DNA from: Flavobacterium sangjuense
Lineage (GTDB): Bacteria; Bacteroidota; Bacteroidia; Flavobacteriales; Flavobacteriaceae
Assembly (NCBI RefSeq): GCF_004797125.1
Contig: NZ_CP038810.1
Location: forward strand, 310,001 to 374,000
Reading direction: 5' to 3'
DNA: 64,000 nt
Under the pieces are notes generated by a model. It did no database searches. It was not told the origin of the DNA and saw only the letters and a list, made by a program, of their open reading frames with translations. A program made the position numbers and the translations under genes. Positions 53,680-63,895 of this stretch are shown one piece after another (positions within the stretch are counted from its first letter, which is position 1; the number at the start of each line of letters is the position of its first letter).

Positions 53680-55479
53680 TTAGTGGTGTAGTTGCTCTTC
53701 ACCCGGCTTCATTGGAACAGTCTGAGGAACGAAATCATCATCATGCCCAGGTTTGCTATAATCATATGGCCATCTGTGTACGTGAGGAATTTCACCTTCC
53801 CAGTTTCCGTGAATATGTTTAATTGGCGCTGTCCATTCTAGCGTAGTTGATTTCCATGGGTTTTGAACTGTTTTCTTACCATAGAAAATGCTGCTAAAGA
53901 AGTTATATAAGAATACCAATTGGAAAACTCCTCCAACTAAAGCAAAACAAGTAATGATTACATTCACATTTTGCAAATCGTCAAACAATGGGAAGTTTGT
54001 ATTAGTATAATATCTTCTTGGTAAACCAGCCATTCCGATAAAGTGCATTGGAAAGAAAACTCCGTAAGCACAAGTGGCAGTTACCCAAAAGTGTACATAT
54101 CCTAAATTTTTGTTCAACATTCTTCCGAACATTTTTGGGAACCAGTGATAGATTCCGGCGAACATTCCGTAAAGAGCAGAAATACCCATTACTAAGTGGA
54201 AGTGCGCTACAACGAAATAGGTATCGTGAACGTTAATATCCAATGTACTGTCTCCAAGGATAATTCCTGTCAAACCTCCGGTTATGAAAGTAGAAACCAA
54301 TCCAATAGAGAACAACATGGCAGGATTTAACTGCAGGTTACCTTTCCATAATGTCGTGATGTAGTTAAATGCTTTTACCGCAGATGGAATCGCAATCAAT
54401 AAGGTTGTGAAAGTAAACACAGAACCTAGGAACGGATTCATTCCTGAGATAAACATGTGGTGACCCCAAACGATAGTTGATAAGAATGCAATTGCAATAA
54501 TCGACATAATCATCGCTCTGTAACCAAAGATTGGTTTACGAGAGTTGGTTGCGATAACTTCAGATGTAATACCTAATGCAGGTAATAATACGATATAAAC
54601 TTCAGGGTGACCTAAGAACCAGAATAAGTGTTCGAACAATACCGGAGAACCACCTTGATAATGTAAAACTTCACCAGCAATATAGATATCAGACAAGAAG
54701 AATGACGTTCCAAAACTTCTATCCATAATCAACATCAACGCTGCAGAAAGTAATACCGGGAAAGAAATAACTCCGATGATAGCAGTAATAAAGAAAGCCC
54801 AAATTGTTAACGGCAATCTTGTCATTGACATTCCTTTTGTTCTTAAATTAATTACGGTTACGATATAATTCAAAGATCCTAATAAAGAAGCTGCGATGAA
54901 AATAGCCATTGAAACTAACCACAAAGTCATTCCTGTTCCAGAACCTGGTATAGCCTGTGGTAATGCGCTTAATGGTGGATAGATAGTCCATCCTGCACTA
55001 GCAGGTCCTGATTCAACAAATAAAGAGCATACCATTACAACACTTGAAATGAAAAACAACCAGTAGGAAATCATGTTCAAGACACCGGATGCCATATCTC
55101 TTGCTCCAATTTGTAATGGAATCAATAAGTTACTAAACGTACCGCTCAATGCCGCCGTAAGTACAAAGAATACCATTATGGTTCCGTGTATCGTAACTAA
55201 AGACAAGTAAACTTCGTTTGACATTACTCCGTTTGGAGCAAACTTATCTCCTAAAAGGAAATTAAATATCTTGAATGATTCTTCAGGCCAAGCTATTTGC
55301 ATTCTGAAAAGCATTGACATTCCAACACCAATAATACCCATAATGATACCAGTAATCAAATATTGTTTGGCAATCATTTTGTGGTCAATACTAAAAATGT
55401 ATTTAGTAATGAACGTGTCTTTATGGTGGTGTTCGTGTTCGTCGTGACCGTGATCGTGATCGTGAGCTTCTGCTGACAT
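53680..55479 (-). CDS. ctaD: Cytochrome c oxidase subunit I
   Basis: A 599-residue heme-copper oxidase catalytic subunit with 12 helices. The CuB and cross-linked tyrosine motif is FLGHPEVYIVLLPALG, the two-histidine CuB motif is WGHHMFISGM, and the heme ligands are in VVAHFHLVMG. Oxygen is reduced to water at the heme a3-CuB site with proton pumping. The N-terminus is exceptionally histidine-rich: eight His in the first 19 residues. It is the last gene of the act-cox operon; subunit III genes are about 17 kb away. Confidence 0.97.
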   Translation of the reverse strand: MSAEAHDHDHGHDEHEHHHKDTFITKYIFSIDHKMIAKQYLITGIIMGIIGVGMSMLFRMQIAWPEESFKIFNFLLGDKFAPNGVMSNEVYLSLVTIHGTIMVFFVLTAALSGTFSNLLIPLQIGARDMASGVLNMISYWLFFISSVVMVCSLFVESGPASAGWTIYPPLSALPQAIPGSGTGMTLWLVSMAIFIAASLLGSLNYIVTVINLRTKGMSMTRLPLTIWAFFITAIIGVISFPVLLSAALMLIMDRSFGTSFFLSDIYIAGEVLHYQGGSPVLFEHLFWFLGHPEVYIVLLPALGITSEVIATNSRKPIFGYRAMIMSIIAIAFLSTIVWGHHMFISGMNPFLGSVFTFTTLLIAIPSAVKAFNYITTLWKGNLQLNPAMLFSIGLVSTFITGGLTGIILGDSTLDINVHDTYFVVAHFHLVMGISALYGMFAGIYHWFPKMFGRMLNKNLGYVHFWVTATCAYGVFFPMHFIGMAGLPRRYYTNTNFPLFDDLQNVNVIITCFALVGGVFQLVFLYNFFSSIFYGKKTVQNPWKSTTLEWTAPIKHIHGNWEGEIPHVHRWPYDYSKPGHDDDFVPQTVPMKPGEEQLHH

Positions 55480-55505
55480 ATTTAGGTAACTTTAAATTTT
55501 ATATA

Positions 55506-56687
55506 TTATTTCGTTTCTGCATGAGCAACTACAGTAGTGTCTTTGCTTGTTACAGTGGTTGTATCTTTTGTTTGTGCTGGAGCTTCTGCTGCTTTCGCTT
55601 CTTCTGCTGCTGCTTTTACTGCTAATACAATAGTTTTAGATGAATTTTCTTTTAACCAGGCTTTATATTCTTCCGGTGTATCAACAACAATTTTCATTTG
55701 CATATTGTAATGAGAAGCACCACAAATTTTGTTACACAACAATAAATAATCAAATGTGTAAGGATCAAGTGCAGGCTCACCTTTGGCAACTAAATCAGCA
55801 CTTTTCTTAGCTCTGATGTTATTGATATTGGCAACCTTTTCAATCATATCTTTATTTTCTCTCATTTCAGCAGTTGTAAGTGTTGGAACGAATGAGAAGT
55901 TAGTCACCATACCAGGAACACAGTTCATTTGTGCTCTAAAGTGTGGCATATAAGCTGAGTGCAATACGTCTTGTGAACGCAATTTGAAAATAACTCTTGT
56001 TCCTTTCGGGATGTGCAACTCTGTAGATGTAAAGTCATCTTGTGCATTTGGATCTGATAAATCAACTCCTAAATTATTTACACCTTCAATATATCTTACG
56101 TTAGCTTTTCCTAATACTTGATCTTCACCGGAATATCTTGCTTCCCATTTAAATTGTTGTGCATACAATTCGATTACAATTGCATCTTTATGATCTTTTT
56201 CATCCACGAACATAATGTTTGTCCAAGCGTACAATCCGTAAAGAATTAATACTGCTAAAACGATAGCCGGAATGATACTCCAGATAAATTCTAATTTGTT
56301 GCTATCTGCAAAATAAAGTGCTTGTTGTCCTTGTCTTCCTCTGTATTTGAAAGCAAAGTAATGCAATAAGGCTTGTGTAATAGTTTGCACTATGAAGATA
56401 AGAACCATAGTGATAACCATAAGATTATCAAGTTCTGGTCCGTGTTCTGAAGCTGAATCACCAATTAAAGGGAATTTTCCATAATACACCAAACACCAGA
56501 TTGTTGTCAGGTAAATGAAAACAAGAAAACCAAACATCAAGTAACCGTTAACTTTATTATCATTATCATTTGCGACTTGTGTGTCATTAACGTTTGCGCC
56601 AACTTGTGTTAAGTCGAATATCTTAGTTAACTGCCACAAGGCAACTGCCAATAAAACTACAACTATAAGTACCAAAAGAGTTGTCAT
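55506..56687 (-). CDS. ctaC: Cytochrome c oxidase subunit II
   Basis: 393 residues. The CuA domain ligands are visible: histidine in VLHSAYMPHFRAQ and the loop CNKICGASHYNM supplying Cys, Cys, His and Met. No fused cytochrome c domain. There are about four N-terminal hydrophobic segments (residues 2-25, 48-70, 90-115 and 133-160) where a typical subunit II has two, and a Glu/Ala/Thr-rich C-terminal tail. It receives electrons from the cytochrome c of the upstream act genes. 26 bp before ctaD. Confidence 0.94.
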   Translation of the reverse strand: MTTLLVLIVVVLLAVALWQLTKIFDLTQVGANVNDTQVANDNDNKVNGYLMFGFLVFIYLTTIWCLVYYGKFPLIGDSASEHGPELDNLMVITMVLIFIVQTITQALLHYFAFKYRGRQGQQALYFADSNKLEFIWSIIPAIVLAVLILYGLYAWTNIMFVDEKDHKDAIVIELYAQQFKWEARYSGEDQVLGKANVRYIEGVNNLGVDLSDPNAQDDFTSTELHIPKGTRVIFKLRSQDVLHSAYMPHFRAQMNCVPGMVTNFSFVPTLTTAEMRENKDMIEKVANINNIRAKKSADLVAKGEPALDPYTFDYLLLCNKICGASHYNMQMKIVVDTPEEYKAWLKENSSKTIVLAVKAAAEEAKAAEAPAQTKDTTTVTSKDTTVVAHAETK

Positions 56688-56706
56688 TTGTAATTTACTT
56701 TAAATA

Positions 56707-58233
56707 TTAATAATGAAAATGTTTACTTTCTTCAATGAAAGGATTTCGTTTTGGAACTAACGGTGCTTTTGTTAGAGCGTTGAATACCACATAAATGAAT
56801 AATCCAAAGAAAAATAATAGTGCTGATATTTCAGGAACTCCGATAAACCATCTGTCACCAACTGTTCCAGGCATAATCATATTGAAGAAATCAATGTAAT
56901 GTCCTGCTAAAATTACGATACCACCCATAACTACAATCCAATAAATACGTTTGAAATCGCTATTGATTAAAAGTAAAATCGGGAATACGAAATTCATAAA
57001 GAATGCACCAAAGAATGGTAAGTTGTACACTTCAATTCTTGTTTTGAAATACGTAACTTCCTCAGGAATGTTAGCATACCAAATCAACATAAATTGAGAG
57101 AACCATAAGTACGTCCAGAAAACGCTGATACCAAACATGAATTTTGATAAATCATGAATATGGCTTGAATTTACATTTTCTAGATATCCTTTAGATTTTA
57201 GATAGATTGTTACCAATTGAATTACTGTAATACCACTTACAAAGAAGCTTGCAAATACATACCATCCAAAAAGTGTACTGAACCAGTGTGGGTCGATTGA
57301 CATAATCCAATCCCAAGCCATAATAGATTCAGAAACGATAAAGAATACTAAAAATGCCGCTGACATTTTGAAGTTCTTTTTGTAGAAAACATCATCACTA
57401 GCTTCGTCCTGAGCTAAACAATTTTTTCTTGATAAATAACGGTAAACATTCCAACCTAATAAGAATATCGCTGCTCTTGAAATCCAAAAAGCAAAATTCA
57501 AATAGCCTGATTTACCTGCAATTATTTCGTCGTAATTTGGGCTAGTTGGGTCTGTAACTCCCTCTTTCATCCACACAAATAAATGGTTAAGATGGAATCC
57601 TGACAACAATAAAAATACAAAGAAGATTACTGATATTACCGGTAAGAAAGAGGTAATTCCCTGCATTACTCTAAACAATACCGGAGACCAACCTGCTTGT
57701 GCCACTTGTTGAATACCATAGAATGCTAACACACCCATTGTAATTAACAAGAAGAATATAAGTGCAACATATAATGCTGCCCATGGTTTATTTTGTAATT
57801 GATGAAAAACGTGTTCAACATGTTCTGCGTGCTCATCAGCATGTGCTTCTGTATGTGCTTCAGCAGTATTTTCAGCGTGTTCTGCATGAGCTGGTTCAGC
57901 TACTGCTACAGCTGCTAGAGTATCTTTAGCAATTGTATCATGAGTAGTTTCAGCTACAGCTTCCTCGTGCTCAACAGCCGTAGAATGTTCAGCTGTTTTA
58001 GCAGTTTCTTCATGAGTTGCTGCTGCTGCTTCGTGAGATTCTGCTCCTGCCGCTTCGTGAGTTGCTGCTGCTTCATGTCCACCTCCGTGGTGAGCTGCTT
58101 CTTCTTCTTTCAGAATCTTCTCAACATCCTGGATAGTTTTTGGCGCAGTTAAAAAACCATAACCAATCCCAAGAATACCGACGATCATTAGGACAAAAGA
58201 AAAGGTTTTTAATTTACTTGAAAATGTATACAT
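56707..58233 (-). CDS. actF: Alternative complex III quinone-binding subunit ActF
   Basis: A 508-residue membrane protein of the NrfD-like family with ten or so helices, the second quinol-oxidising-type core subunit of alternative complex III. Helix 1 (residues 8-30) is followed by an insertion of about 105 residues (42-145) made of His, Ala, Glu and Thr with about 17 histidines. The usual body then starts at WAALYVALIFFLLITMG. Length exceeds that of typical ActF (about 400). It lies 27 bp after actE and 19 bp before ctaC. Confidence 0.92.
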   Translation of the reverse strand: MYTFSSKLKTFSFVLMIVGILGIGYGFLTAPKTIQDVEKILKEEEAAHHGGGHEAAATHEAAGAESHEAAAATHEETAKTAEHSTAVEHEEAVAETTHDTIAKDTLAAVAVAEPAHAEHAENTAEAHTEAHADEHAEHVEHVFHQLQNKPWAALYVALIFFLLITMGVLAFYGIQQVAQAGWSPVLFRVMQGITSFLPVISVIFFVFLLLSGFHLNHLFVWMKEGVTDPTSPNYDEIIAGKSGYLNFAFWISRAAIFLLGWNVYRYLSRKNCLAQDEASDDVFYKKNFKMSAAFLVFFIVSESIMAWDWIMSIDPHWFSTLFGWYVFASFFVSGITVIQLVTIYLKSKGYLENVNSSHIHDLSKFMFGISVFWTYLWFSQFMLIWYANIPEEVTYFKTRIEVYNLPFFGAFFMNFVFPILLLINSDFKRIYWIVVMGGIVILAGHYIDFFNMIMPGTVGDRWFIGVPEISALLFFFGLFIYVVFNALTKAPLVPKRNPFIEESKHFHY

Positions 58234-58260
58234 ATCTATAACAATCTGTTTGTTCTACAA

Positions 58261-58821
58261 TTATAATTTGCTTTTAAGTTCAAGAACATAAGCTGCAATC
58301 ATCCAACGTTCTTTTTGACTCAATTGGTTTGAATACGAACCCATTGAATTTAATCCATATGTTTGAACATGGAAAATACTACCTATAGTAACCTGTCTCT
58401 CTTTGTAACTTGGTACACCTAAGAATTTTTCCTGTTTAACCAATTTACCTTTACCGTCTCCGGCAGTTCCGTGACAAATGGCACAATAGATACCGTATAA
58501 TTCTTCCGCTTTTTTCATATCAACCGCAGTTGAATCAAGTGGTGAAGTTGTAATTGTCTTAGAGAAATTATATCCTTCTGTAGTATTTGGAACTCCGTAA
58601 GGAACAAATCCTCTTTTGATTGATCCGTCCGGTGGAAGTTGTCCCACTTTACCTTTTAATCCTGTTGGCGAATTGAAAGCATCCGATTCTGAATTGGTTT
58701 CATAAGCTACCGATTCATACATATTTGGCATATATTGGTAGTTAGGATTCTTATCATTTTTACAAGATGATACCGAAGCTACAATACCTAATACAAATGC
58801 TATTTTAAGTAAACTTTTCAT
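58261..58821 (-). CDS. actE: Alternative complex III cytochrome c subunit ActE
   Basis: 186 residues from the chosen start. A lipoprotein signal (MKSLLKIAFVLGIVASVSSC) should be lipid-modified at the cysteine. One heme-c site, CAICH, is in YGIYCAICHGTAGDG. The distal methionine is probably in the conserved LNSMGSYS segment. It passes electrons from the complex to the oxidase. The frame extends 12 codons upstream into actD, but the ATG at 58821 starts the signal peptide. Confidence 0.93.
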   Translation of the reverse strand: MKSLLKIAFVLGIVASVSSCKNDKNPNYQYMPNMYESVAYETNSESDAFNSPTGLKGKVGQLPPDGSIKRGFVPYGVPNTTEGYNFSKTITTSPLDSTAVDMKKAEELYGIYCAICHGTAGDGKGKLVKQEKFLGVPSYKERQVTIGSIFHVQTYGLNSMGSYSNQLSQKERWMIAAYVLELKSKL

Positions 58822-58828
58822 ATCTATA

Positions 58829-59368
58829 TTAATGCTTATCATTTTCAACTTCAACAACTTTAACTTCTACTGCACCAGTGCTTTTGAAGAACTTCACCAA
58901 TTCGTCTTCGTTATTATTAACAGAAACTTCCATTAGGAAATGGTCATCAGTTGTTCTAACATCCGGGTTTTCAGCTTTTTTGAATGGCCATAATCTACTT
59001 CTCATATAGAAAGTAATAACCATTAAATGGGCAGCGTGGAAAACTGTCATCTCAAACATAACCGGAACAAAGGCTGGCATATTTTGGTAGAAAGCAAAAC
59101 TTGGTTTACCTCCGATATCCTGAGGCCAATCCTGAATCATAATATAATTCAACATGGTTGTTGCAACAGATAAACCAATACATCCATAAATGAATGCACA
59201 AATTGCTAATCGTGTTGGCGCTAGCCCCATTGCCTTGTCCAAACCGTGAACCGGGAACGGCGTAAAAACTTCTTCAATATGATGATGAGCAGCTCTCGTT
59301 TTGTGAACTGCATCCATCAATACATCATCATCATTGTATATTGCGTGTATAACTTTATTACTACTCAT
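58829..59368 (-). CDS. actD: Alternative complex III subunit ActD (DUF3341)
   Basis: 179 residues with two membrane helices (about 65-85 and 102-122) and the DUF3341 pattern: VIHAIYNDDDVLMDAV, FTPFPVHGLDKAMGL and WPQDIGGKPSF. It is the membrane-anchored small subunit, without cofactor. It begins 8 bp after actC and is followed by actE after 7 bp. Function in assembly or scaffolding of the complex is inferred from published ACIII structures. Confidence 0.93.
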   Translation of the reverse strand: MSSNKVIHAIYNDDDVLMDAVHKTRAAHHHIEEVFTPFPVHGLDKAMGLAPTRLAICAFIYGCIGLSVATTMLNYIMIQDWPQDIGGKPSFAFYQNMPAFVPVMFEMTVFHAAHLMVITFYMRSRLWPFKKAENPDVRTTDDHFLMEVSVNNNEDELVKFFKSTGAVEVKVVEVENDKH

Positions 59369-59376
59369 AGCAATTA

Positions 59377-60786
59377 TTAATGTTTATCTGAATGATTGTG
59401 ACCTTTTGCTTCTCTTTCTCTTTTGTAATTCTCTCCTGAAGATTTCAAGATTGTTTTAACCTCTGCCTGAGCAATCACTGGGAAAGTTCGAGCATATAAA
59501 AGGAATAATACAAAGAAGAAACCTATTGTTCCAATAAAAATTCCAATATCTACAAATGTTGGTTGGAACATCGTCCATGATGATGGAAGATAATCTCTGT
59601 GTAATGAGGTTACGATAATTACGAAACGCTCAAACCACATACCGATGTTTACTACAATCGAGATAATGAAAGAGAACATAATACTTGTTCTTAATTTCTT
59701 GAACCACATAAATTGTGGAGAAAACACATTACATGTCATCATCGACCAATAAGCCCACCAGTAAGGTCCGGTTGCTCTGTTCAAGAATGCATATTGTTCA
59801 AATTCAACTCCTGAGTACCAAGCGATAAATAGCTCAGTAATATAAGCAACACCAACAATAGAACCTGTAATCATGATTACAATGTTCATTAATTCGATAT
59901 GTTGAATTGTGATATAAGCTTCAAGATTTGATACTTTTCTCATAATGATAAGCAAGGTATTTACCATCGCGAATCCTGAGAATACCGCTCCTGCAACGAA
60001 GTAAGGCGGGAAAATCGTAGTATGCCAACCAGGAACTACTGAAGTAGCAAAGTCCATAGATACGATTGTGTGTACAGAAAGTACAAGTGGTGTTGCTAAA
60101 CCTGCAAGTACCAAAGATACTTCTTCAAAACGTTGCCAGTCTTTTGCTCTACCGCTCCATCCAAAACTTAATATAGAGTATATTTTTTTGCTAAAAGGTG
60201 TTACCGCTCTGTCTCTAAGCATTGCAAAGTCAGGTAATAATCCTGTCCACCAGAAAACCAATGATACAGAAAGATAAGTAGAGATTGCAAATACGTCCCA
60301 AAGTAACGGTGAGTTAAAGTTTACCCAAAGTGATCCAAATTGATTTGGAATTGGTAATACCCAATATGCCAACCATGGACGACCCATGTGAATAACCGGA
60401 AATATTGCCGCCTGGATTACAGAGAATATGGTCATCGCTTCCGCAGAACGGTTAATCGCCATTCTCCATCTTTGACGGAATAATAATAACACGGCAGAGA
60501 TAAGTGTTCCGGCGTGCCCAATACCTACCCACCAAACGAAGTTAGTAATATCCCAAGCCCAACCAACGGTTTTATTTAAACCCCAGGTTCCAATACCGGT
60601 TGAAATGGTATAAATGATACAGCCAATTCCCCAAAGGAAAGCTATTAATGAAATGCTAAATACAGTCCACCATTGTTTGTTAGCTCTTCCTTCAATTGGA
60701 GCAGCTATGTCTACAGTTATATCGTGATATGATTTTTCACCTATAACTAATGGTTTTCTAATGGGTGCTTCGTAATGAGACGACAT
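59377..60786 (-). CDS. actC: Alternative complex III subunit ActC (NrfD-like)
   Basis: A 469-residue polytopic membrane protein with ten helices of the NrfD/polysulfide reductase family. It is the quinol-binding membrane core that meets the ActB iron-sulfur domain. Typical phrases are WAWDITNFVWWVGIGHAGT and PWLAYWVLPIPNQFGSLW, and a conserved Asp/His set lies in the helices. Located 31 bp after actB and 8 bp before actD. Confidence 0.94.
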   Translation of the reverse strand: MSSHYEAPIRKPLVIGEKSYHDITVDIAAPIEGRANKQWWTVFSISLIAFLWGIGCIIYTISTGIGTWGLNKTVGWAWDITNFVWWVGIGHAGTLISAVLLLFRQRWRMAINRSAEAMTIFSVIQAAIFPVIHMGRPWLAYWVLPIPNQFGSLWVNFNSPLLWDVFAISTYLSVSLVFWWTGLLPDFAMLRDRAVTPFSKKIYSILSFGWSGRAKDWQRFEEVSLVLAGLATPLVLSVHTIVSMDFATSVVPGWHTTIFPPYFVAGAVFSGFAMVNTLLIIMRKVSNLEAYITIQHIELMNIVIMITGSIVGVAYITELFIAWYSGVEFEQYAFLNRATGPYWWAYWSMMTCNVFSPQFMWFKKLRTSIMFSFIISIVVNIGMWFERFVIIVTSLHRDYLPSSWTMFQPTFVDIGIFIGTIGFFFVLFLLYARTFPVIAQAEVKTILKSSGENYKREREAKGHNHSDKH

Positions 60787-60817
60787 ATTCCTTTATTTCT
60801 TAATTAATATTTTTATA

Positions 60818-63800
60818 CTACGTATTTCTAACTTTAACGTGATAAAACACATTTGGTTTTGTACCAACACTTTCTAATAAATGGTACATTCTTTTATCTT
60901 CGGCTAGTTTTGCAACTTGATCTTCTTTGTTGTTAACATCTCCAAATACCATAGCACCACTTGAACAAGCTGCCGAACAAGCAGTTTGGAATTCATCTAC
61001 TCCTACTTCTCTTCCTTCGCGTTTTGCTGTTAAAATAGTCAATTGTGTCATTTGGATACACATAGAACATTTTTCCATAACTCCACGTGAACGAACGTTT
61101 ACATCCGGATTAAGAACCATACGTCCTAAATCATTATTCATGTGGAAATCAAATTCGTCGTTACCGTTATATAAGAACCAGTTAAAACGACGTACTTTAT
61201 ACGGACAGTTGTTAGCACAGTAACGAGTACCAACACATCTGTTATAAGCCATGTGGTTTTGACCTTGACGACCGTGTGAAGTTGCTGCCACAGGACAAAC
61301 TGTTTCACAAGGCGCATGATTACAATGCTGACACATTACCGGTTGGAAAGATACTTGTGGATTATCCGCAGGATTTTCCATATCTCCAAATCCGCCTAAT
61401 GATCCTTTTTTACCAAATAAACCATCAAAGTTTTCTTTTTTCTCGTTGTCTTCAGCAAAAGTTTCTTCAGATGAATAGTATCTGTCAATACGCAACCAGT
61501 GCATATCACGACTTCTTCTGATTTCTGATTTTCCAACAACAGGAACGTTGTTTTCAGCATGACAAGCAATAACACAAGCACCACAACCGGTACAAGCATT
61601 TAAGTCAATTGAAAGATTAAAATGATGCCCAACTGAACGGTCAAATGAATCCCATAAATCAACTGATGTTGCTTCAACTTCTTTGTGATCCAAAGATACC
61701 ATAGGAACCTTATTCCATTCTTTAGCATCTTTAGTATTGAAAATAGTTAAGTTTGTTTCTTTGATAATATCGCCTCTACCCATCAAAGTTTTTTGTGACT
61801 GAACACAAGAAAATTCATGTTCTCCACTTGCTGCAGCGATAGTAGCAGACTGCACATTATTGAATCCGGCGTAGAATGCATAGGCATTAAGACCAACCTG
61901 CATTTCTTCTTTTAGTCCAACTTTTTTACCATAACCTAAAGCCATTCCTAAAGTTCCTTTAGCCTGACCTGGTTGAACTATAACCGGAACATTTTCCAGT
62001 TTTACTCCGTTTACCGTAAGTGTTGCATAACTTCCGTTAAGTCCACCGTTAGCAACGATTTTGTTTTCTAATTTTAATGCATCAGCATCCGCTTTTGAAA
62101 CTGTTACATAGTTATCCCAAGCTACTCTTGTAATTGGATCAGGAAACTCTTGCAACCATGGATTGTTAGCTTGTTGTCCATCACCCAAACCTGTTTTAGT
62201 ATACAATACCAATTCAAATCCGTTTGCCGGTTTTGATTTTGCCAAAGCATTAGCAGCGCCAGCATAATCAGCTGACCCTGAAATTGAAGCAGAAGCTATA
62301 CCTAATGCAACACCATCATGAACCGTTTGGTTCCATGATTTTCCATTAGTATAAGCTGCTGAATTTGCTTTTATGTAATCGTAGTAGTCTGCGCTATTTC
62401 CATTCCATGATAACAATCCTTCCTGGAATTGTTTAGAGCTGAATAATGGACGGATTGTTGGCTGAGTCAAAGAGTAAGTACCTTTAGTCAACATCAAATC
62501 ATTCCATGACTCTAAATAATGAGGAGCCGGAATAGCAATATTTGTGATAGATGCTGTTTCATCTTCTCTTAAAGAGAAAGCAGCTGATAATTTTACTTTT
62601 TTCAATCCGCTTACAAAGTTAGCACTGTCTGCTAAAGTGTAAACCGGATTAACACCACTCATAATTAAAGTATGAACATTTCCTTTATTCATATCAACAA
62701 TTAACTGAGCTACTTTTTCGTTAGAACCTTTTCTGATTTGACGGGTTGCTGCAGTTGAAAATGCTTCACTGGTTAGAGCTGCATTGATAGCTAAAACTAG
62801 CAATTGTGCATTTTTATCCTGAATACCTGAAACCAAAACTCCTTTACTTCCGGCAGCTTTTAATTGTTGAGCAGCCTTTCCAACTTCATCTGTTCCTGCT
62901 GCGGCTCCTCCAACAATTACATTATATATTTTAACTAATGCTTGTTTTTGATTGGCAACTGTCATTGGAACACGCTTATCTGCTGCTGCTCCGGATAAAG
63001 TCATATTAGCTTCAAACTGGAAGTGTTTTGACATTTTTCCTGCCTGTGGAACTCTTCCTTTTGCATAACCAGCATCAAAACCTCCACCTTGCCAATCTCC
63101 TAAGAAGTCAGCACCGATAGAAACAATAGTATTTGCTTTTGAGAAATCATAATCAGCCAAAGCTCTTTCGCCATAAGCTGCTTCGAAAGCATCTAATGCA
63201 GCTGATTCAGAAACAGCATCGTAAACAACGTGTTTTGCTGTTGGGTTTTTAGCAATAAATTCAGCGATTAGTTTTTCAGTAGATGGACTTGCTAATGTAT
63301 TTGTCAATAAAACAACTTGTCCGCCTTTTGCTTTTGCATCAGCTAGACTTGCTTTTATTTTTAGATCGGCTTCCTGCCAAGACGCCTCTTTTTGAGCAAC
63401 CTTGGTTATTTTCAAACGCGTATTATCATATAATGACAATACAGAAGCGTGAACTCTTGCATTGGCAGCGAACTTCGCACCGGCAATAGTGTTGTTTTCT
63501 ATTTTAATTGGACGCCCTTCACGTGTTTTTACTAATAAATTAGCAAAATCAAAACCATCAAACATAGAGGTTGCATAGAAATCTGCAACTCCCGGGATGA
63601 CTTGTTCCGGTTGTAAAACATAAGGGATTGATTTGTGTACCGGACCTTCACAAGCTGCTAATGTTGCAGCTGCAGTTGTAAATCCAACGTATTTCAAGAA
63701 ATCACGACGAGTAGTTGAAGAAGATGATAATGCTTCTTTGTCAGATAAAAATTCGTCTGTTGGAATTTCCTCTGCAAATTCATTATTTCTAAGCGCCTCA

Positions 63801-63862
63801 ACAATAGAACTATTTTCGTTTAGTTCCTCAACACTTTTCCAGTATTTTTTGTTCGATGACAT
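60818..63862 (-). CDS. actB: Alternative complex III iron-sulfur subunit ActB
   Basis: 1014 residues. A twin-arginine motif (TTRRDFLKYVGF) with a lipobox-like LAAC sits near residues 51-73. The first part resembles molybdopterin oxidoreductases but in this family binds no molybdenum cofactor. The C-terminal ferredoxin part holds four cysteine clusters: CTGCGACVIAC, CQHCNHAPCETVC, CVGTRYCANNC and CSMC/CSAAC. These fit three [4Fe-4S] and one [3Fe-4S] cluster. It conducts electrons from quinol sites to the c hemes. Full length and in-frame. Confidence 0.95.
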   Translation of the reverse strand: MSSNKKYWKSVEELNENSSIVEALRNNEFAEEIPTDEFLSDKEALSSSSTTRRDFLKYVGFTTAAATLAACEGPVHKSIPYVLQPEQVIPGVADFYATSMFDGFDFANLLVKTREGRPIKIENNTIAGAKFAANARVHASVLSLYDNTRLKITKVAQKEASWQEADLKIKASLADAKAKGGQVVLLTNTLASPSTEKLIAEFIAKNPTAKHVVYDAVSESAALDAFEAAYGERALADYDFSKANTIVSIGADFLGDWQGGGFDAGYAKGRVPQAGKMSKHFQFEANMTLSGAAADKRVPMTVANQKQALVKIYNVIVGGAAAGTDEVGKAAQQLKAAGSKGVLVSGIQDKNAQLLVLAINAALTSEAFSTAATRQIRKGSNEKVAQLIVDMNKGNVHTLIMSGVNPVYTLADSANFVSGLKKVKLSAAFSLREDETASITNIAIPAPHYLESWNDLMLTKGTYSLTQPTIRPLFSSKQFQEGLLSWNGNSADYYDYIKANSAAYTNGKSWNQTVHDGVALGIASASISGSADYAGAANALAKSKPANGFELVLYTKTGLGDGQQANNPWLQEFPDPITRVAWDNYVTVSKADADALKLENKIVANGGLNGSYATLTVNGVKLENVPVIVQPGQAKGTLGMALGYGKKVGLKEEMQVGLNAYAFYAGFNNVQSATIAAASGEHEFSCVQSQKTLMGRGDIIKETNLTIFNTKDAKEWNKVPMVSLDHKEVEATSVDLWDSFDRSVGHHFNLSIDLNACTGCGACVIACHAENNVPVVGKSEIRRSRDMHWLRIDRYYSSEETFAEDNEKKENFDGLFGKKGSLGGFGDMENPADNPQVSFQPVMCQHCNHAPCETVCPVAATSHGRQGQNHMAYNRCVGTRYCANNCPYKVRRFNWFLYNGNDEFDFHMNNDLGRMVLNPDVNVRSRGVMEKCSMCIQMTQLTILTAKREGREVGVDEFQTACSAACSSGAMVFGDVNNKEDQVAKLAEDKRMYHLLESVGTKPNVFYHVKVRNT

Positions 63863-63895
63863 CGTATATAAATATTAGCTTCTTAAATTATTTTA

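Noticed and set aside
60818..63862. ActB as a molybdopterin-dependent oxidoreductase
   Set aside because: The act gene order and iron-sulfur motifs identify it as the alternative complex III subunit, which does not bind the molybdenum cofactor.
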